64,000 nt of DNA. Origin: Legionella rubrilucens (lineage in GTDB: Bacteria > Pseudomonadota > Gammaproteobacteria > Legionellales > Legionellaceae). The translations under genes were made by a program, and so were the position numbers. Every line of letters starts with the position of its first letter. Position 1 is the stretch's first letter. This document shows, one piece after another, positions 53,820 through 63,921 of the stretch. The stretch is from assembly GCF_001468125.1 (NCBI RefSeq), contig NZ_LNYT01000004.1:1-64000 (forward strand), written 5' to 3'. The notes below the pieces were generated by a model. The model made no database searches. It was not told where the DNA came from and saw only the letters and a list, made by a program, of their open reading frames with translations.

Positions 53820-54086
53820 TCAATAATAAAAGTTCTTGTTTAACTCCGACACAACCTCGTCGCAGACGCCCCGCTGGAGCAGCTGGATTTGAATACAATT
53901 TGGAAGAAAACAATACTTATAAACCTTCGAAGAATACTCAACTATGAATAATTTTTCAAGTCCTGTTTTCTTGGTGCAGCGCACAGGAATGCAAATTTTT
54001 TGCACTGAGTCTTGTTGGCAGGGGCACAGACGGTTGATTATAGACCCCCGGTTGAGAGTAACGACATAAATATCATACTCGTTCAT
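53820..54086 (-). CDS. Doubtful small Cys-containing hypothetical protein
   Basis: An 88-residue ORF with several Cys residues (INRLCPCQQDSVQKICIPV; KYCFLPNCIQIQLL) and no recognised family. There is no Shine-Dalgarno sequence ahead of its ATG. Another frame (ending at 54073) reads protein-like text, CVSRTMLNE, up to exactly this point, so it could be the 3' part of a frameshifted gene. Real, decayed and spurious are all possible. Confidence 0.3.
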   Translation of the reverse strand: MNEYDIYVVTLNRGSIINRLCPCQQDSVQKICIPVRCTKKTGLEKLFIVEYSSKVYKYCFLPNCIQIQLLQRGVCDEVVSELNKNFYY

Positions 54087-54231
54087 TTAACATTGTGCGG
54101 CTGACACATTTGATTTCATAACCACCGTCACTAGGCGAATAACGGGATCTTTGATAGCATGAGTCAGACCGTCTTATGCGATATACCCCGTTTTTATGCA
54201 AGGCTGCTGATTTCAAGGATTGACACAATTT

Positions 54232-55590
54232 ATGAGCATGAAAACCCCACGTAAGCAGGCTGAGTTGCCTCGTACTCAACTTTTAGCAGCGCGTGCTTTC
54301 GCTTCAATCGAACGCTTTCTACACATCGAAGCCGCCAGTGGCATTGTTCTGCTCATCGCAGCAGCTATCGCATTGGTATGGTCTAATTCACCTTTTGCTG
54401 CAAGCTATACACGTATTTGGCACACCCCTCTCTCAATCCGTTTAGGTCAATTTGAATTTTCTCACTCCCTGCATTTTTGGATCAATGATGCCCTAATGAC
54501 TTTTTTCTTCCTCGTAGTGGGAATGGAGATACGCCGTGAGATTCATGAAGGTTCATTAAGCGATAGGAGGCAGGCGATACTTCCTGTTATTGCAGCGCTG
54601 GGGGGAGTGGTTTTACCTGCATTGATTTTTCTAGGATTTAATTTTCAGCCGATTCTGCGAAATGGTTGGGCGATTCCAACAGCCACCGATATAGCCTTTG
54701 CATTGGGTATGCTTGCATTGCTGGGACGCTCTATACCGGGAAATATTCGCATATTCCTGCTAACCCTGGCCATCATTGACGACATTATTGCTGTACTTAT
54801 TATCGCCCTGTTTTATTCCGGCGGCCTGGATTACACAGGTTTTCTGATAGCTGGTTTTGGCATCATGCTGGTACTGGGCTTTCAGCGCATTGGCATCGGC
54901 TCCGCCTTTGGTTACATTATTCCCGGAGCCATTATCTGGACTGGGATGCTGATCACCGGTGCCCACCCCACTCTCGCTGGTGTTGTTCTTGGATTAATGA
55001 CACCCGTCGTATCAGTCCCCATGCCGGAGCGCCCTTTGGATACTCTATCCCGTATTGCAAACGAACTCACTGGTCAAAATATAAAAATGGAATACGAACA
55101 CAAGTTGGCCCGCTCGCTTCGAAAGCTTAAGCTCGCACAGCGTGAATTGTTGCCCCCGGTTGTTCGTGTTCAGAAGGCTTTGCATCCCTGGGTTGCTTAC
55201 ATAATCATGCCATTATTTGCATTAGCCAATGCTGGTGTGAGCATAAGTAGCAAGTCTTTTTCTGGTGATCATGAAATACGAATTATTCTTGGCGTTGTCA
55301 TTGCTCTGGTAATAGGAAAATCAGTTGGCATTCTGAGCATGAGTTGGATTTCTGTTCGGATGCGGTGGGGCCAATTGCCGCCTGATGTGACCTGGAAAGG
55401 TATCACGCTAGTAGGTCTTCTTGCTGGCATAGGATTTACTATGTCTATTTTTATTACAATGCTGGCCTTTGAGGATCACAATCTACAAAATGCGGCAAAG
55501 CTTGGGGTATTAATTGGCTCATTTACAGCAGCCGTATTGGGTTTAATCTGGGGTAAAATCCAGACCGAAAAGCAGACACTGGATCAGTAA
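54232..55590 (+). CDS. nhaA: Na+/H+ antiporter NhaA
   Basis: A 452-residue transporter with about twelve membrane segments. Family motifs are [51 protein letters not shown] with the ion-binding region, [20 protein letters not shown] containing the Asp-Asp pair, and the C-terminal [10 protein letters not shown] and [13 protein letters not shown]. It exchanges sodium for protons and supports pH and salt tolerance. The N-terminal 25 residues are longer than in E. coli NhaA. ATG at 54232 or 54238 could start it. Confidence 0.94.
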   Translation: MSMKTPRKQAELPRTQLLAARAFASIERFLHIEAASGIVLLIAAAIALVWSNSPFAASYTRIWHTPLSIRLGQFEFSHSLHFWINDALMTFFFLVVGMEIRREIHEGSLSDRRQAILPVIAALGGVVLPALIFLGFNFQPILRNGWAIPTATDIAFALGMLALLGRSIPGNIRIFLLTLAIIDDIIAVLIIALFYSGGLDYTGFLIAGFGIMLVLGFQRIGIGSAFGYIIPGAIIWTGMLITGAHPTLAGVVLGLMTPVVSVPMPERPLDTLSRIANELTGQNIKMEYEHKLARSLRKLKLAQRELLPPVVRVQKALHPWVAYIIMPLFALANAGVSISSKSFSGDHEIRIILGVVIALVIGKSVGILSMSWISVRMRWGQLPPDVTWKGITLVGLLAGIGFTMSIFITMLAFEDHNLQNAAKLGVLIGSFTAAVLGLIWGKIQTEKQTLDQ

Positions 55591-55617
55591 ACAGGATGCA
55601 AGGTATAACCAAACTCC

Positions 55618-55932
55618 TTAACCCTGAATTAACAGTCGGTCCACTGTGCCATTCTTCAGCAAGTGAGTATCAATTATTTCATCTATGTCTTCAAATGATG
55701 AATAGGTATACCACACGCCCTCGGGGTAAATCACAACGCAGGGGCCTAAGCTGCAACGGCCGAGACACCCGGATTTGCTGACGCGGATCTTGCCTGGACC
55801 GTGGACTTCAAGTTCCAGCAATTTCTCTTTCAGGTAGGCAAAATAAGGCTCACCACCGTGATTGGCGCAGCAGGTTTTACCTGCCGGCTTCTGGTTGGTG
55901 CACAGAAAAACATGTCGGGTGTAATGATTCAA
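55618..55932 (-). CDS. Thioredoxin-like [2Fe-2S] ferredoxin
   Basis: A 104-residue thioredoxin-fold ferredoxin with the four Cys ligands in RHVFLCTNQKPAGKTCCANH and SKSGCLGRCSLGPCVVIYP. It probably transfers electrons; the partner is unknown. It follows ihfA by 3 bases on the same strand, so it may be the last gene of the thrS-ihfA transcript. Confidence 0.9.
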   Translation of the reverse strand: MNHYTRHVFLCTNQKPAGKTCCANHGGEPYFAYLKEKLLELEVHGPGKIRVSKSGCLGRCSLGPCVVIYPEGVWYTYSSFEDIDEIIDTHLLKNGTVDRLLIQG

Positions 55933-55935
55933 GGG

Positions 55936-56229
55936 TTACTTGCCTCGTTCTTCAATTTTTGTTTTTAACTTCAACCCGGGTTTAAAGGTCACTACCCTTC
56001 GGGCAACCACTGGAATTTCTTCCCCGGTCTTGGGGTTTCTGCCTGGACGCTGCGGTTTGTCGCGCAGGGTGAAATTACCAAAACCAGAGAGTTTCACATG
56101 CCTGCCGTTTTCCAAGGCATGGCGAATGGTTTCAAAAAACTGTTCCACCATGATTTTGGCTTCCGGCTTAGGCAGCCCCAATTCATTGCATAATGTTTCT
56201 GCGATCATTGCTTTACTTAGAGCGTTCAC
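55936..56229 (-). CDS. ihfA: Integration host factor alpha subunit
   Basis: A 97-residue HU/IHF-family DNA-bending protein: [40 protein letters not shown] and [20 protein letters not shown] with the Pro that intercalates DNA. Position after pheT is the standard gammaproteobacterial place for ihfA. IHF regulates virulence and cyst-like differentiation genes in Legionella. Confidence 0.97.
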   Translation of the reverse strand: MNALSKAMIAETLCNELGLPKPEAKIMVEQFFETIRHALENGRHVKLSGFGNFTLRDKPQRPGRNPKTGEEIPVVARRVVTFKPGLKLKTKIEERGK

Positions 56230-56231
56230 GA

Positions 56232-58607
56232 TTACTCCCTCAATGTTATAGCAAATTTCTCATCCAGTTTTTTGATTATAGCACTGATTATCTCATTGAT
56301 CTCATGATCAATCAGGGTGCGCTTATCATCCTGCAGGGTCAGTGCGATCGCAATGCTTTTCTTGCCAGCCGGGATTGAATCGCCGGTGTAGACGTCAAAC
56401 ACATCAAATGATTTAAGCCAGCCGTTGGCAACGGTACTCTGAATCAGGGCTTCAATGGCAGCCACAGAGACCTGTTCATCGACCAGGAGGGATAAATCAC
56501 GGCGGATTTGCGGGAATTTCGAAATCGGCTGATACCTGACTGGCGCCACCTGAGCAAGCGCTGCCAATGTCAGCTCAAACAGAATGACTTCGTCGCTAAC
56601 ATCCAGCGCCTGTGCCAATCGGGGGTGAAGCACACCGCACCAGCCGATGGCTTTCCCATCCCGCATGATATGGGCTGATTTACCGGGATGAAGCGCGTCA
56701 TGATCTGCTTTTTGAAAGGCAATGTCCTTGAGATGCAGCGAAGCAAACAGCGCTTCCAAATCCCCTTTAGCATCATAAAAATCAAAAGCACGCGTCTGCT
56801 CAAGCCAGTTTACCGCCCCACTCTGTCCGGTTAACAGACCGGCAAAACAAGCCTGCTCGGTCAGCTTGCCGTGTTTCACATCAAAAACAACGCCGTTTTC
56901 AAAAAATTTAATCGTTGGCTGCTGGCGATGGATGTTGTACACCATCGATGCGATGAGGCCAGGCCACATGCCTGCCCTCATTTGCGACAGTTCCGAAGAA
57001 ATGGGATTCAGCAGGTTCATGAACTCATTGGCCGGATAAAGGGCGGCCTGCAATTCAGGGTCAACAAAGCTGTAGCTGATGGTTTCATGATAACCGCGAG
57101 CCATAAAAAACTGTGACAATTGCTTGCTCAGGGTTTCCAGCGGGTTAATGACGCCAGCCTGCACGGTGGTAATCATTTTATCGCCGGGAATCCGATCATA
57201 ACCGTATAAACGCACGATTTCTTCAATCAGATCGACATCCAGCCGCATGTCGAAACGATGAGTCGGCGGGGTCACTTTCCAGACAGCGCCCTGATGATCA
57301 ACCGTCATGCCCAATCCCTGCAGCATGTCCAACATGTCCTGGGGCCCCACCTCAAGGCCAGTCAATTGTTTGACCTTGCCGGGTTTCAATTCAATCACTT
57401 TGTTTTGCGGCAAATGTTCAACCTGGCTGACCCGCGATACCGGACCTGCCTTTCCTCCTGTGATATTCAGCAACAATTCGGTAGCCCTTTCGATGGCTAA
57501 GCCTTGTAAAGCGGGATCCACACCGCGTTCAAAACGCTGGGAGGAATCCGTACTCAAACCGTAACGCCGCGCAACGCCAGCAATGGTAACCGGATTAAAG
57601 AAAGCACTTTCCAAAAAGATATCCACGGTTTCTTCTGTCACACCGCTGTGAGCGCCGCCCATGACTCCGGCAATAGCCACCGGCTGACTGGCATTGGCAA
57701 TGACCAGTTCATTGCCCGTCAGTTCGGCCTGCTGACCATCGAGTAACTCAATCACCTCCCCTTTCTGACTCTTACGTACCCGGATGCCGCTCTCGACCAG
57801 TTTTAAATCAAATGCGTGCATGGGTTGTCCAAGTTCCAGCATCACATAGTTGGTGATATCAACCACAGGATGAATGGCGCGAATTCCTGAACGGCGAAGT
57901 TTTTCACGCATCCACAAAGGCGTTTTCGCCTGGGGGTTAATACCGCGGATAACGCGGCCGTAATATTGCGGACAACCTTCCCTGTCGAGCAGTTCAATGC
58001 TGATTTCTTCATCCATGGCGGGCGGGCAATGGGCCGCAGCCGGTTTTTTTAAGGGTAATCGACTGATGGCCGCTACCTCACGGGCTATCCCCAACACACT
58101 CAGGCAATCAGCACGGTTAGGCGTCAAATCAATGTCCAGTACCTGATCATTAAGCATCAGGTAGTCTCTGAGGTCCTGTCCGATAGGCGCGTCCTCATCC
58201 AATTCGATGATGCCTTCTGACGCATCCGCCAACCCAAGCTCAGCAGCAGAACACAGCATGCCCTGTGACAATTCACCGCGCAGGGTCGATTCCTTGATGG
58301 TCAATCCTCCCGGGAGTGTGGCGCCCACCTGGGCTAAAGCCACCTTTAAGCCCGTGCGGACATTGGAGGCACCGCAAACCACTTTAAGCCGCTTGCTGCC
58401 TGTATCCACTTCGCACAAAGTCAGCTTATCGGCCTGCGGATGGGGCGTCGTCTGCTTCACCTGCGCCACAATGACTTTATCAAAAGCCCCGGCAACCGGA
58501 TTGACTGCGTCGACTTCCAAACCTGCCATTGTTAAAAGTGCAGCCAGTTCTTCTGCGTTTTTTGCAGGATTTACCCATTCACGTAACCATAATTCACTAA
58601 CTTTCAT
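56232..58607 (-). CDS. pheT: Phenylalanyl-tRNA synthetase beta subunit
   Basis: A 791-residue subunit. Domains in order: N-terminal [12 protein letters not shown], tRNA-binding (EMAP-like) domain (about 40-150, [20 protein letters not shown]), B3/B4 editing domain ([20 protein letters not shown]), B5 domain (near 400-475) and C-terminal FDX-ACB domain ([18 protein letters not shown]). The start at 58607 matches known PheT; a longer frame was rejected. Confidence 0.97.
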   Translation of the reverse strand: MKVSELWLREWVNPAKNAEELAALLTMAGLEVDAVNPVAGAFDKVIVAQVKQTTPHPQADKLTLCEVDTGSKRLKVVCGASNVRTGLKVALAQVGATLPGGLTIKESTLRGELSQGMLCSAAELGLADASEGIIELDEDAPIGQDLRDYLMLNDQVLDIDLTPNRADCLSVLGIAREVAAISRLPLKKPAAAHCPPAMDEEISIELLDREGCPQYYGRVIRGINPQAKTPLWMREKLRRSGIRAIHPVVDITNYVMLELGQPMHAFDLKLVESGIRVRKSQKGEVIELLDGQQAELTGNELVIANASQPVAIAGVMGGAHSGVTEETVDIFLESAFFNPVTIAGVARRYGLSTDSSQRFERGVDPALQGLAIERATELLLNITGGKAGPVSRVSQVEHLPQNKVIELKPGKVKQLTGLEVGPQDMLDMLQGLGMTVDHQGAVWKVTPPTHRFDMRLDVDLIEEIVRLYGYDRIPGDKMITTVQAGVINPLETLSKQLSQFFMARGYHETISYSFVDPELQAALYPANEFMNLLNPISSELSQMRAGMWPGLIASMVYNIHRQQPTIKFFENGVVFDVKHGKLTEQACFAGLLTGQSGAVNWLEQTRAFDFYDAKGDLEALFASLHLKDIAFQKADHDALHPGKSAHIMRDGKAIGWCGVLHPRLAQALDVSDEVILFELTLAALAQVAPVRYQPISKFPQIRRDLSLLVDEQVSVAAIEALIQSTVANGWLKSFDVFDVYTGDSIPAGKKSIAIALTLQDDKRTLIDHEINEIISAIIKKLDEKFAITLRE

Positions 58608-58664
58608 CGTCAATACCTGTCCACTGTTTGGAGACTTTCCATCCGTTGCCGAGCTTGGCAACGA

Positions 58665-59678
58665 CTAGAATTGCTTTAAAAAGGTTAAATCGTTTTCAAA
58701 CATCATGCGCAGATCGTCAATGCCAAAATACAGCATGGCCAATCGGTCCATACCCATACCAAATGCCCATCCCTGATAGTCTTCGGGTGAAATATTCACC
58801 GCAGCCAACACATTAGGATGCACCATGCCGCAGCCTAAGACTTCAAGCCAGCCAGTGAATTTGCAGGAACGGCAACCCGCTCCAGAACATTGGGTGCATT
58901 CGATATCGACTTCCGCTGAAGGTTCTGTAAAAGGGAAATAAGACGGCCTGAATCGTAAAGCCAGTTCGCGGCCAAAAAAAGCGGCGAAGAAATCATGCAG
59001 TAGGCCACGTAGTCCGGTTAAAGTCGCTTCCTTATCCACCAGCAATCCTTCAACCTGATGGAACATGGGGGTGTGCGTTAAATCGGAATCACAACGGTAA
59101 ACGCGTCCGGGCGCAATAAGACGCAGGGGCGGTTGACGGGTTTCCATGGTGCGAATCTGCACCGGGGACGTATGAGTACGCAGTAAATGGCCATCACCAA
59201 AATAAAAGGTATCATGCATCGCGCGTGCGGGGTGATGTCCAGGAATATTCAATGCTTCGAAATTATAAAATTCAGTTTCAATTTCCGGGCCGCTGACAAT
59301 ATCAAAACCCAATCGGCTGAAGTAATCATTAATGAATTGCTTAACCTGGGTGACCGGGTGCTGAGAACCATACTTGGGCTGCCGACCCTTTAAGGTGATA
59401 TCAATGCGTTCTGATTCGAGTTTTTTCTGAAGCAGGTCTTCTTTCAATGCCAGCATCTTGTCTTCAATCAGCGCGCTGATGGCTTGCTTCGCCTGATTAA
59501 CCAATTGACCAACACGCGGTTTTTCCTCGGGCGGCAGAGCGGCTAATCCTTTCAGAATTTCTGTAAGCCGACCTTTTTTACCCAAATAGTCAACACGTAT
59601 CCCTTCCAGCGCATTGATATCCTGGGCCTGGCGGATGGCTTCCGACGCATGTTGCTGCAACTCGATAATATCTTGCAT
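58665..59678 (-). CDS. pheS: Phenylalanyl-tRNA synthetase alpha subunit
   Basis: A 337-residue class II catalytic subunit: N-terminal coiled coil ([17 protein letters not shown]), then [61 protein letters not shown] and [13 protein letters not shown] (motif 3). ATG at 59678. Confidence 0.97.
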   Translation of the reverse strand: MQDIIELQQHASEAIRQAQDINALEGIRVDYLGKKGRLTEILKGLAALPPEEKPRVGQLVNQAKQAISALIEDKMLALKEDLLQKKLESERIDITLKGRQPKYGSQHPVTQVKQFINDYFSRLGFDIVSGPEIETEFYNFEALNIPGHHPARAMHDTFYFGDGHLLRTHTSPVQIRTMETRQPPLRLIAPGRVYRCDSDLTHTPMFHQVEGLLVDKEATLTGLRGLLHDFFAAFFGRELALRFRPSYFPFTEPSAEVDIECTQCSGAGCRSCKFTGWLEVLGCGMVHPNVLAAVNISPEDYQGWAFGMGMDRLAMLYFGIDDLRMMFENDLTFLKQF

Positions 59679-59694
59679 GATTTTGCCTACATGT

Positions 59695-59718
59695 AAAAAA
59701 GGAGGCAAAAGCCTCCTC
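59695..59718 (-). terminator. Intrinsic terminator or attenuator between rplT and pheS
   Basis: On the minus strand AGGAGGC and GCCTCCT form a 7-bp stem with loop TTTT, followed by six T residues (to 59695), 17 bases ahead of the pheS ATG. In E. coli pheST is controlled by attenuation at this place through the pheM leader peptide; here only a very short possible leader frame is seen (GTG TTT GTT GAA TAA), so attenuation is possible but not shown. Confidence 0.7.
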
Positions 59719-59739
59719 GTTATTCAACAAACACTCAGT

Positions 59740-60099
59740 TTATTTTGCAAGGGCGGCTTTCGCTTGCTCAGCAAGAGCTGCAAATGCAGGTTTATCATAA
59801 ACAGCCATATCGGCGAGGATTTTACGATCCAGCTCGATTGCGGCCTTTTTCAAACCATTAATCAATTGGCTGTAAGAAATACCGCACTCACGCGCCTGGG
59901 CATTGATACGGGTAATCCACAAAGCACGGAACTGGCGTTTTTTCTGACGTCTGTCACGGTAAGCATACTGACCCGCTTTGATAACGGCCTGCTTGGCTAC
60001 GCGATAGGTCCGGCTCCGGGCACCGTAATACCCTTTGGCTTGATCTAATATTTTTTTGTGACGGGCTTTCGCAGTCACACCACGTTTAACTCTTGGCAT
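59740..60099 (-). CDS. rplT: Ribosomal protein L20
   Basis: A 119-residue L20 protein: [40 protein letters not shown] and [20 protein letters not shown]. It also represses rpmI-rplT translation in E. coli. Confidence 0.97.
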   Translation of the reverse strand: MPRVKRGVTAKARHKKILDQAKGYYGARSRTYRVAKQAVIKAGQYAYRDRRQKKRQFRALWITRINAQARECGISYSQLINGLKKAAIELDRKILADMAVYDKPAFAALAEQAKAALAK

Positions 60100-60113
60100 T
60101 TTTTATCCTCCCC

Positions 60114-60314
60114 TTAACTACCATGCAACATACGAGCGGCCAACTTGGCATCACAATCTTTCAAACGACCGGACGCAACACGCAAATGGCGCTTTTGCTT
60201 GGTGGATTTTTTAGTGAGGATGTGATTCCTGTAAGCGCCGCGACGCTTGATAGAACCACTCGCTGTCTTACGGAAGCGTTTGCTCGCTCCACGATGTGAC
60301 TTTAATTTAGGCAT
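60114..60314 (-). CDS. rpmI: Ribosomal protein L35
   Basis: A 66-residue basic L35 protein ([35 protein letters not shown]). It lies between infC and rplT as usual. Confidence 0.97.
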   Translation of the reverse strand: MPKLKSHRGASKRFRKTASGSIKRRGAYRNHILTKKSTKQKRHLRVASGRLKDCDAKLAARMLHGS

Positions 60315-60408
60315 AAAAATATACTCCGCATTTTTATTTTGCTACATACACGATGAAGTGACTGCTGGACAATTGGGGTGATTACATCCCGGACGTCAGA
60401 AAACCACT

Positions 60409-60942
60409 CTACTTTTTCTTAGGCGACAACACCATCAATAACTGGCGTCCTTCACGTTTCGCCTGCTGTTCAACCACGCCGTATTCGGCGGTGTCTTGTT
60501 GCAAACGCTCCATGATTTTCATACCAATATCCTGGTGAGCCATTTCACGACCACGGAACCGCAGCGTGACTTTGACTTTGTCCCCATGATTTAGGAAACG
60601 TATCAGGTTGCGTAGCTTGACCTGATAATCCCCATCTTCCGTCGTAGGACGGAATTTCAGCTCTTTAACTTGAATCTGCTTCTGCTTTTTACGTGCTTCA
60701 GCCTGTTTTTTACTCAACTCAAAGAGAAATTTACCATAATCCATGATGCGGCAAACAGGAGGTTTGGCAGTCGGTGAAATCTCCACCAAATCTAAACCGC
60801 TTTCCTCCGCTGCGCGCAACGCTTCACGCGTTGAAATAATACCTGCTTGGTTGCCATCAGCATCAATTAAACGTACTTCGGGTACATTGATCTGTTCATT
60901 AACTCGTGCGCGATCATTATCACGCTTGTTTGTTACACTAAT
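60409..60942 (-). CDS. infC: Translation initiation factor IF-3 with ATT start codon
   Basis: A 177-residue factor: [40 protein letters not shown] and [17 protein letters not shown]. No ATG, GTG or well-placed TTG precedes it. A perfect GGAGG is followed after 8 bases by ATT AGT GTA ACA, so the start is ATT at 60942-60940, as in E. coli infC. An in-frame TTG at 60957 overlaps the GGAGG and is unlikely. The rare start lets IF-3 repress its own translation. It follows thrS by about 23 bases. Confidence 0.93.
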   Translation of the reverse strand: MSVTNKRDNDRARVNEQINVPEVRLIDADGNQAGIISTREALRAAEESGLDLVEISPTAKPPVCRIMDYGKFLFELSKKQAEARKKQKQIQVKELKFRPTTEDGDYQVKLRNLIRFLNHGDKVKVTLRFRGREMAHQDIGMKIMERLQQDTAEYGVVEQQAKREGRQLLMVLSPKKK

Positions 60943-60965
60943 GGTCTTATCCTCCAAACTTGGGT

Positions 60966-62879
60966 TTACATGCGGCTCTTCGCAGCGATTTCCTGCTGCA
61001 GAGTCTCGCCAATTTTATCAATACTCATGACTCCCAGATCAGCTCCTTCACGAGTCCTGACAGCAACAGAGCCGCTTTCGACTTCTTTGTCGCCTATAAC
61101 CAGCAAATAGGGAACCTTTTGCAGAGTATGCTCGCGAATTTTAAAGCCTATTTTCTCATTTCTCAAGTCAAAATTTGCACGAATACCTTGTTTTTGCAAA
61201 ATTTCGGTAACTTTCGTGGCAAAAGCATCCTGCTTTTCACTGATGGTCAGCACCATCGCCTGGACCGGCGCCAGCCATAAAGGGAACTTCCCAGCGTAAT
61301 GTTCGATGAGAATGCCCATGAAGCGTTCAAACGAACCTAAAATAGCCCGGTGCAGCATGACCGGTGTTTTTTTACTGCCATCCTCAGCCACATAACTGGC
61401 CTCCAGGCGATCCGGCATGGAGAAATCAACCTGAATTGTACCACACTGCCAGATACGGCCTAATGAATCAGCCAGCGAGCATTCAATTTTCGGACCGTAA
61501 AAAGCCCCTTCTCCCGGCGCGTCAACCCAGGTAATGCCGCGACTGCGCATCGCTTCCTGCAAAGCACCTTCCGCTTTATCCCAAACGGCATTACTGCCTA
61601 CCCGCTTTTCAGGACGCAGCGCAAGACGGTACTTGATTTCATTAAAACCAAAATCAGCATAAACCGATTGAACCAGCTCGAGCATCATCGCCACTTCCGA
61701 CTGGATTTGCTCTTCCGTACAAAAAATATGTGCATCATCCTGCACCATGTTGCGTACCCGCATTAAACCATGCAGGGAGCCGGAAGGTTCGCAACGGTGA
61801 CAGTTGCCAAATTCGGAAAAGCGCAAGGGCAAATCCCGATAACTTTTTAAACCATTATTATAGACCTGAACATGACAGGGGCAGTTCATGGGTTTAACTG
61901 CGTAATGACGATTTTCCGTCTCGGTGACAAACATCTCGTCACGGAAATTATCCCAGTGGCCTGATTTCTCCCACAATGTTCTATCCACCAATTGAGGTGT
62001 TCTGATTTCCTGATACCCAAAATGACGCAGGCGCTCGCGCATGTACTGCTCAAGCATTTGATAAATTGTCCAACCTTTCGGGTGCCAGAATACCATTCCC
62101 GGAGCAATTTCCTGAAAATGAAACAAATCCAGAGCCTTGCCCAGTTTGCGATGGTCGCGCTTTTCGGCTTCCTCAATGCGATGCAGGTAACTTTCCAGCG
62201 CTTTTTTATCACCCCAGGCCGTACCGTAAATGCGCTGCAGCATTTCATTATTGGCATCACCGCGCCAGTAGGCACCCGCCACCTTGGTGAGTTTAAACGC
62301 TTTTAAACGGCCGGTAGAAGGCACATGCGGACCACGGCATAGATCTTCAAAATCGCCTTGTCTGTAAAGGGAAATCACTTCACCGGCAGGGATGTCGGCA
62401 ATGATTTTTGCTTTATATTCTTCGCCTATACTACGGAAATAGGCAATGGCTTCATCACGCGGCATTTCCCGTCGTGTGACCGGGTAATCGGCTTTGGCCA
62501 ACTCGGCCATTTTAGCTTCGATGCGATCGAGGTCGTCCGGAGTAAATGGACGGCCAAAAGCGAAATCGTAATAAAAACCGTCTTCAATCACCGGACCGAT
62601 GGTAACCTGAGCGCTGGGGAATAAACTTTTCACCGCCTGGGCAAGCAGGTGGGCAGTCGAATGGCGGATAACCTCCAGACTTTCTTCCTGTTTGTCGGTG
62701 ATTAACAGCAAATCACTGTCGTTTTCAATGATGAAACTGGTATCGACTAATTGATTGTTCACCTTGCCGGCAAGCGTGGCTTTAGCCAGACCCGGGCTAA
62801 TGCTGTTAGCCACATCAAAGACAGAAACAGCCTGTTCAAAATGCTTTATTTGACCATCAGGCAGTTTAATGTTTGGCAT
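60966..62879 (-). CDS. thrS: Threonyl-tRNA synthetase
   Basis: A 637-residue class II synthetase: TGS domain (about 1-60), editing/SAD domain ([20 protein letters not shown]; HxxxH), catalytic core with motif 2 and zinc ligands ([20 protein letters not shown]; Cys and His), and C-terminal anticodon-binding domain ([18 protein letters not shown]). RBS AGGAGAAC. It heads thrS-infC-rpmI-rplT-pheS-pheT-ihfA. Confidence 0.97.
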   Translation of the reverse strand: MPNIKLPDGQIKHFEQAVSVFDVANSISPGLAKATLAGKVNNQLVDTSFIIENDSDLLLITDKQEESLEVIRHSTAHLLAQAVKSLFPSAQVTIGPVIEDGFYYDFAFGRPFTPDDLDRIEAKMAELAKADYPVTRREMPRDEAIAYFRSIGEEYKAKIIADIPAGEVISLYRQGDFEDLCRGPHVPSTGRLKAFKLTKVAGAYWRGDANNEMLQRIYGTAWGDKKALESYLHRIEEAEKRDHRKLGKALDLFHFQEIAPGMVFWHPKGWTIYQMLEQYMRERLRHFGYQEIRTPQLVDRTLWEKSGHWDNFRDEMFVTETENRHYAVKPMNCPCHVQVYNNGLKSYRDLPLRFSEFGNCHRCEPSGSLHGLMRVRNMVQDDAHIFCTEEQIQSEVAMMLELVQSVYADFGFNEIKYRLALRPEKRVGSNAVWDKAEGALQEAMRSRGITWVDAPGEGAFYGPKIECSLADSLGRIWQCGTIQVDFSMPDRLEASYVAEDGSKKTPVMLHRAILGSFERFMGILIEHYAGKFPLWLAPVQAMVLTISEKQDAFATKVTEILQKQGIRANFDLRNEKIGFKIREHTLQKVPYLLVIGDKEVESGSVAVRTREGADLGVMSIDKIGETLQQEIAAKSRM

Positions 62880-63006
62880 GTTGTTCTCCTTCCCCCTACC
62901 AGGCTCTCATTTATACTGAATTTAGGGATCGATAGCAATCGGGTTTTACATACGGTCACTGGACCATTTCCCATCCATTTTTTGTCAGACGCAAGACCCA
63001 AAAAAA

Positions 63007-63025
63007 AACCCTGCAAAGCAGGGTT
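63007..63025 (-). terminator. Rho-independent terminator after tRNA-Val
   Basis: On the minus strand AACCCTGC and GCAGGGTT (8 bp, 3-base loop) are followed by at least six T residues (63006 to 63001). It sits five bases after the encoded CCA of tRNA-Val. Confidence 0.92.
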
Positions 63026-63029
63026 AAGA

Positions 63030-63104
63030 TGGTAGGCACGAGTGGGATCGAACCACCGACCACCACCATGTCAAGGTGGTGCTCTACCACTGAGCTACGT
63101 GCCT
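63030..63104 (-). tRNA. tRNA-Val (anticodon GAC)
   Basis: A 75-nt cloverleaf on the minus strand: acceptor AGGCACG with CGTGCCT, anticodon loop TTGACAT (anticodon GAC), T-arm GGTGGTTCGATCCCACT and encoded CCA. Confidence 0.95.
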
Positions 63105-63198
63105 AGAATTCGTCACTATTTGCGAATGGCGGAGATTATATAAAAGCTATCTCGACAAAGCAAACATTATTTTCATCTCACTACCGCTCTTATCCCGT

Positions 63199-63322
63199 GA
63201 AAACAAGCCAGGCCCCAAGGCCCGGCTTGGCGAGGTTAACCGCTATGGTTAAACCACTTCGTTCTGGAAGGTAAGGCGCTCCCTGCATCCTCCCTTCTGC
63301 TGGACTCGAAACACTGGGTTTC
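63199..63322 (-). ncRNA. Candidate small RNA with own promoter and terminator
   Basis: The 352-base gap 63105-63456 has no protein gene. On the minus strand TTGACA (63356-63351), a 16-base spacer and TACCAT (63334-63329) predict a start near 63322. The transcript would open with a CGAAAC/GTTTCG hairpin, contain three GGA triplets within about 17 bases (near 63275-63291), a GGTTTAACC/GGTTAACC hairpin and end in AAGCCGGGCC/GGCCTGGCTT (63228-63205) followed by TTTT. The terminator uses a G-U pair that would be an A-C mismatch on the plus strand, supporting minus-strand transcription. About 124 nt. It does not look like 6S, 4.5S, tmRNA or RNase P. Confidence 0.6.
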
Positions 63323-63323
63323 G
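63307..63323. promoter_or_regulatory. Palindrome CGAAAC-N5-GTTTCG, copy 1
   Basis: Perfect 6-bp arms with a 5-base spacer at the predicted start of the small RNA. It shares arms and spacing exactly with the copy at 63372-63388. It may be a regulator-binding site, the 5' hairpin of the RNA, or both. Confidence 0.6.
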
Positions 63324-63366
63324 CGGCAATGGTAGCAAACACCCCCGATTTGTCAACCATTGATTT

Positions 63367-63393
63367 CCAAACGAAACCATCAGTTTCGTTTGG
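63367..63393. promoter_or_regulatory. Palindrome CCAAACGAAAC-N5-GTTTCGTTTGG, copy 2
   Basis: Perfect 11-bp arms around CATCA, centred near 63380. It lies between the divergent -35 boxes of the small RNA (63356) and of the HTH gene (63400). The inner CGAAAC-N5-GTTTCG equals copy 1. It is a likely operator of the adjacent HTH protein. Confidence 0.65.
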
Positions 63394-63399
63394 TTATGA

Positions 63400-63429
63400 T
63401 TTACAGCCAAAGTCAAGCTTTGCTACACT
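63400..63429 (+). promoter_or_regulatory. Candidate promoter of the HTH regulator gene
   Basis: TTTACA (63400-63405) and TACACT (63424-63429) are separated by 18 bases, 28 bases ahead of the HTH gene ATG. The palindrome at 63367-63393 ends just upstream of the -35 box. Confidence 0.5.
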
Positions 63430-63456
63430 TCATTCCTTTACCATTGAAGTTCAAGC

Positions 63457-63921
63457 ATGGATAAAACCGGTTTAGCCAAACAATTCGCCTGCCGTCTGAA
63501 GGAGGCCATGATAAGCGCCGGCCTAACCTCTACCCGTTCGACTTCCGGCGTCTGTATTCATCAACTGGCCGAAATTACCCGTTACTCCTTACAGATTTGC
63601 CGGCGCTACCTGCGGGGAGAAGCCATTCCTGAGCCCATCAAGCTGATTGAACTGGCTGAAAAATTAAACACCTCACCAGGGTGGCTGCTTTTTGGCGAGC
63701 CTTACCCTTCGCAAAATGCGCAAAAACTGACAATTGACAAGAAACTACTTCACTATATTTTTTTACAGGCTAAGGCTTTATATAATGCCGCCGAAACGGA
63801 AGATACCGCGGCCTTTCTGACCAATCTGGTCAATGATGTCAGTCTGATCAGCGCCTCGGAGGAGCAATCAAAAAAGATCATTGATCTCGCCCTGTCTTCC
63901 GCCAATTACTTCAACCAATAA
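63457..63921 (+). CDS. Phage-repressor-like helix-turn-helix protein
   Basis: A 154-residue protein with an N-terminal HTH of the phage C-repressor/XRE kind: VCIHQLAEITRYSLQICRRY (recognition region near residues 30-50), then IPEPIKLIELAEKLNTSPGW and LLFGE, typical of prophage-type regulators. The C-terminal half (about 90-154) is acidic and helical and lacks the Ser-Lys peptidase dyad of LexA/CI proteins, so cleavage by RecA is not expected. It is divergent from the candidate small RNA and faces the palindromes. It may autoregulate and control the small RNA. Confidence 0.75.
   Translation: MDKTGLAKQFACRLKEAMISAGLTSTRSTSGVCIHQLAEITRYSLQICRRYLRGEAIPEPIKLIELAEKLNTSPGWLLFGEPYPSQNAQKLTIDKKLLHYIFLQAKALYNAAETEDTAAFLTNLVNDVSLISASEEQSKKIIDLALSSANYFNQ

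Noticed and set aside
63199-63322. 4.5S, 6S, RNase P or tmRNA
   Set aside because: The expected conserved cores (for example GGAAGGAAGCAGCC of 4.5S) are not present on either strand.
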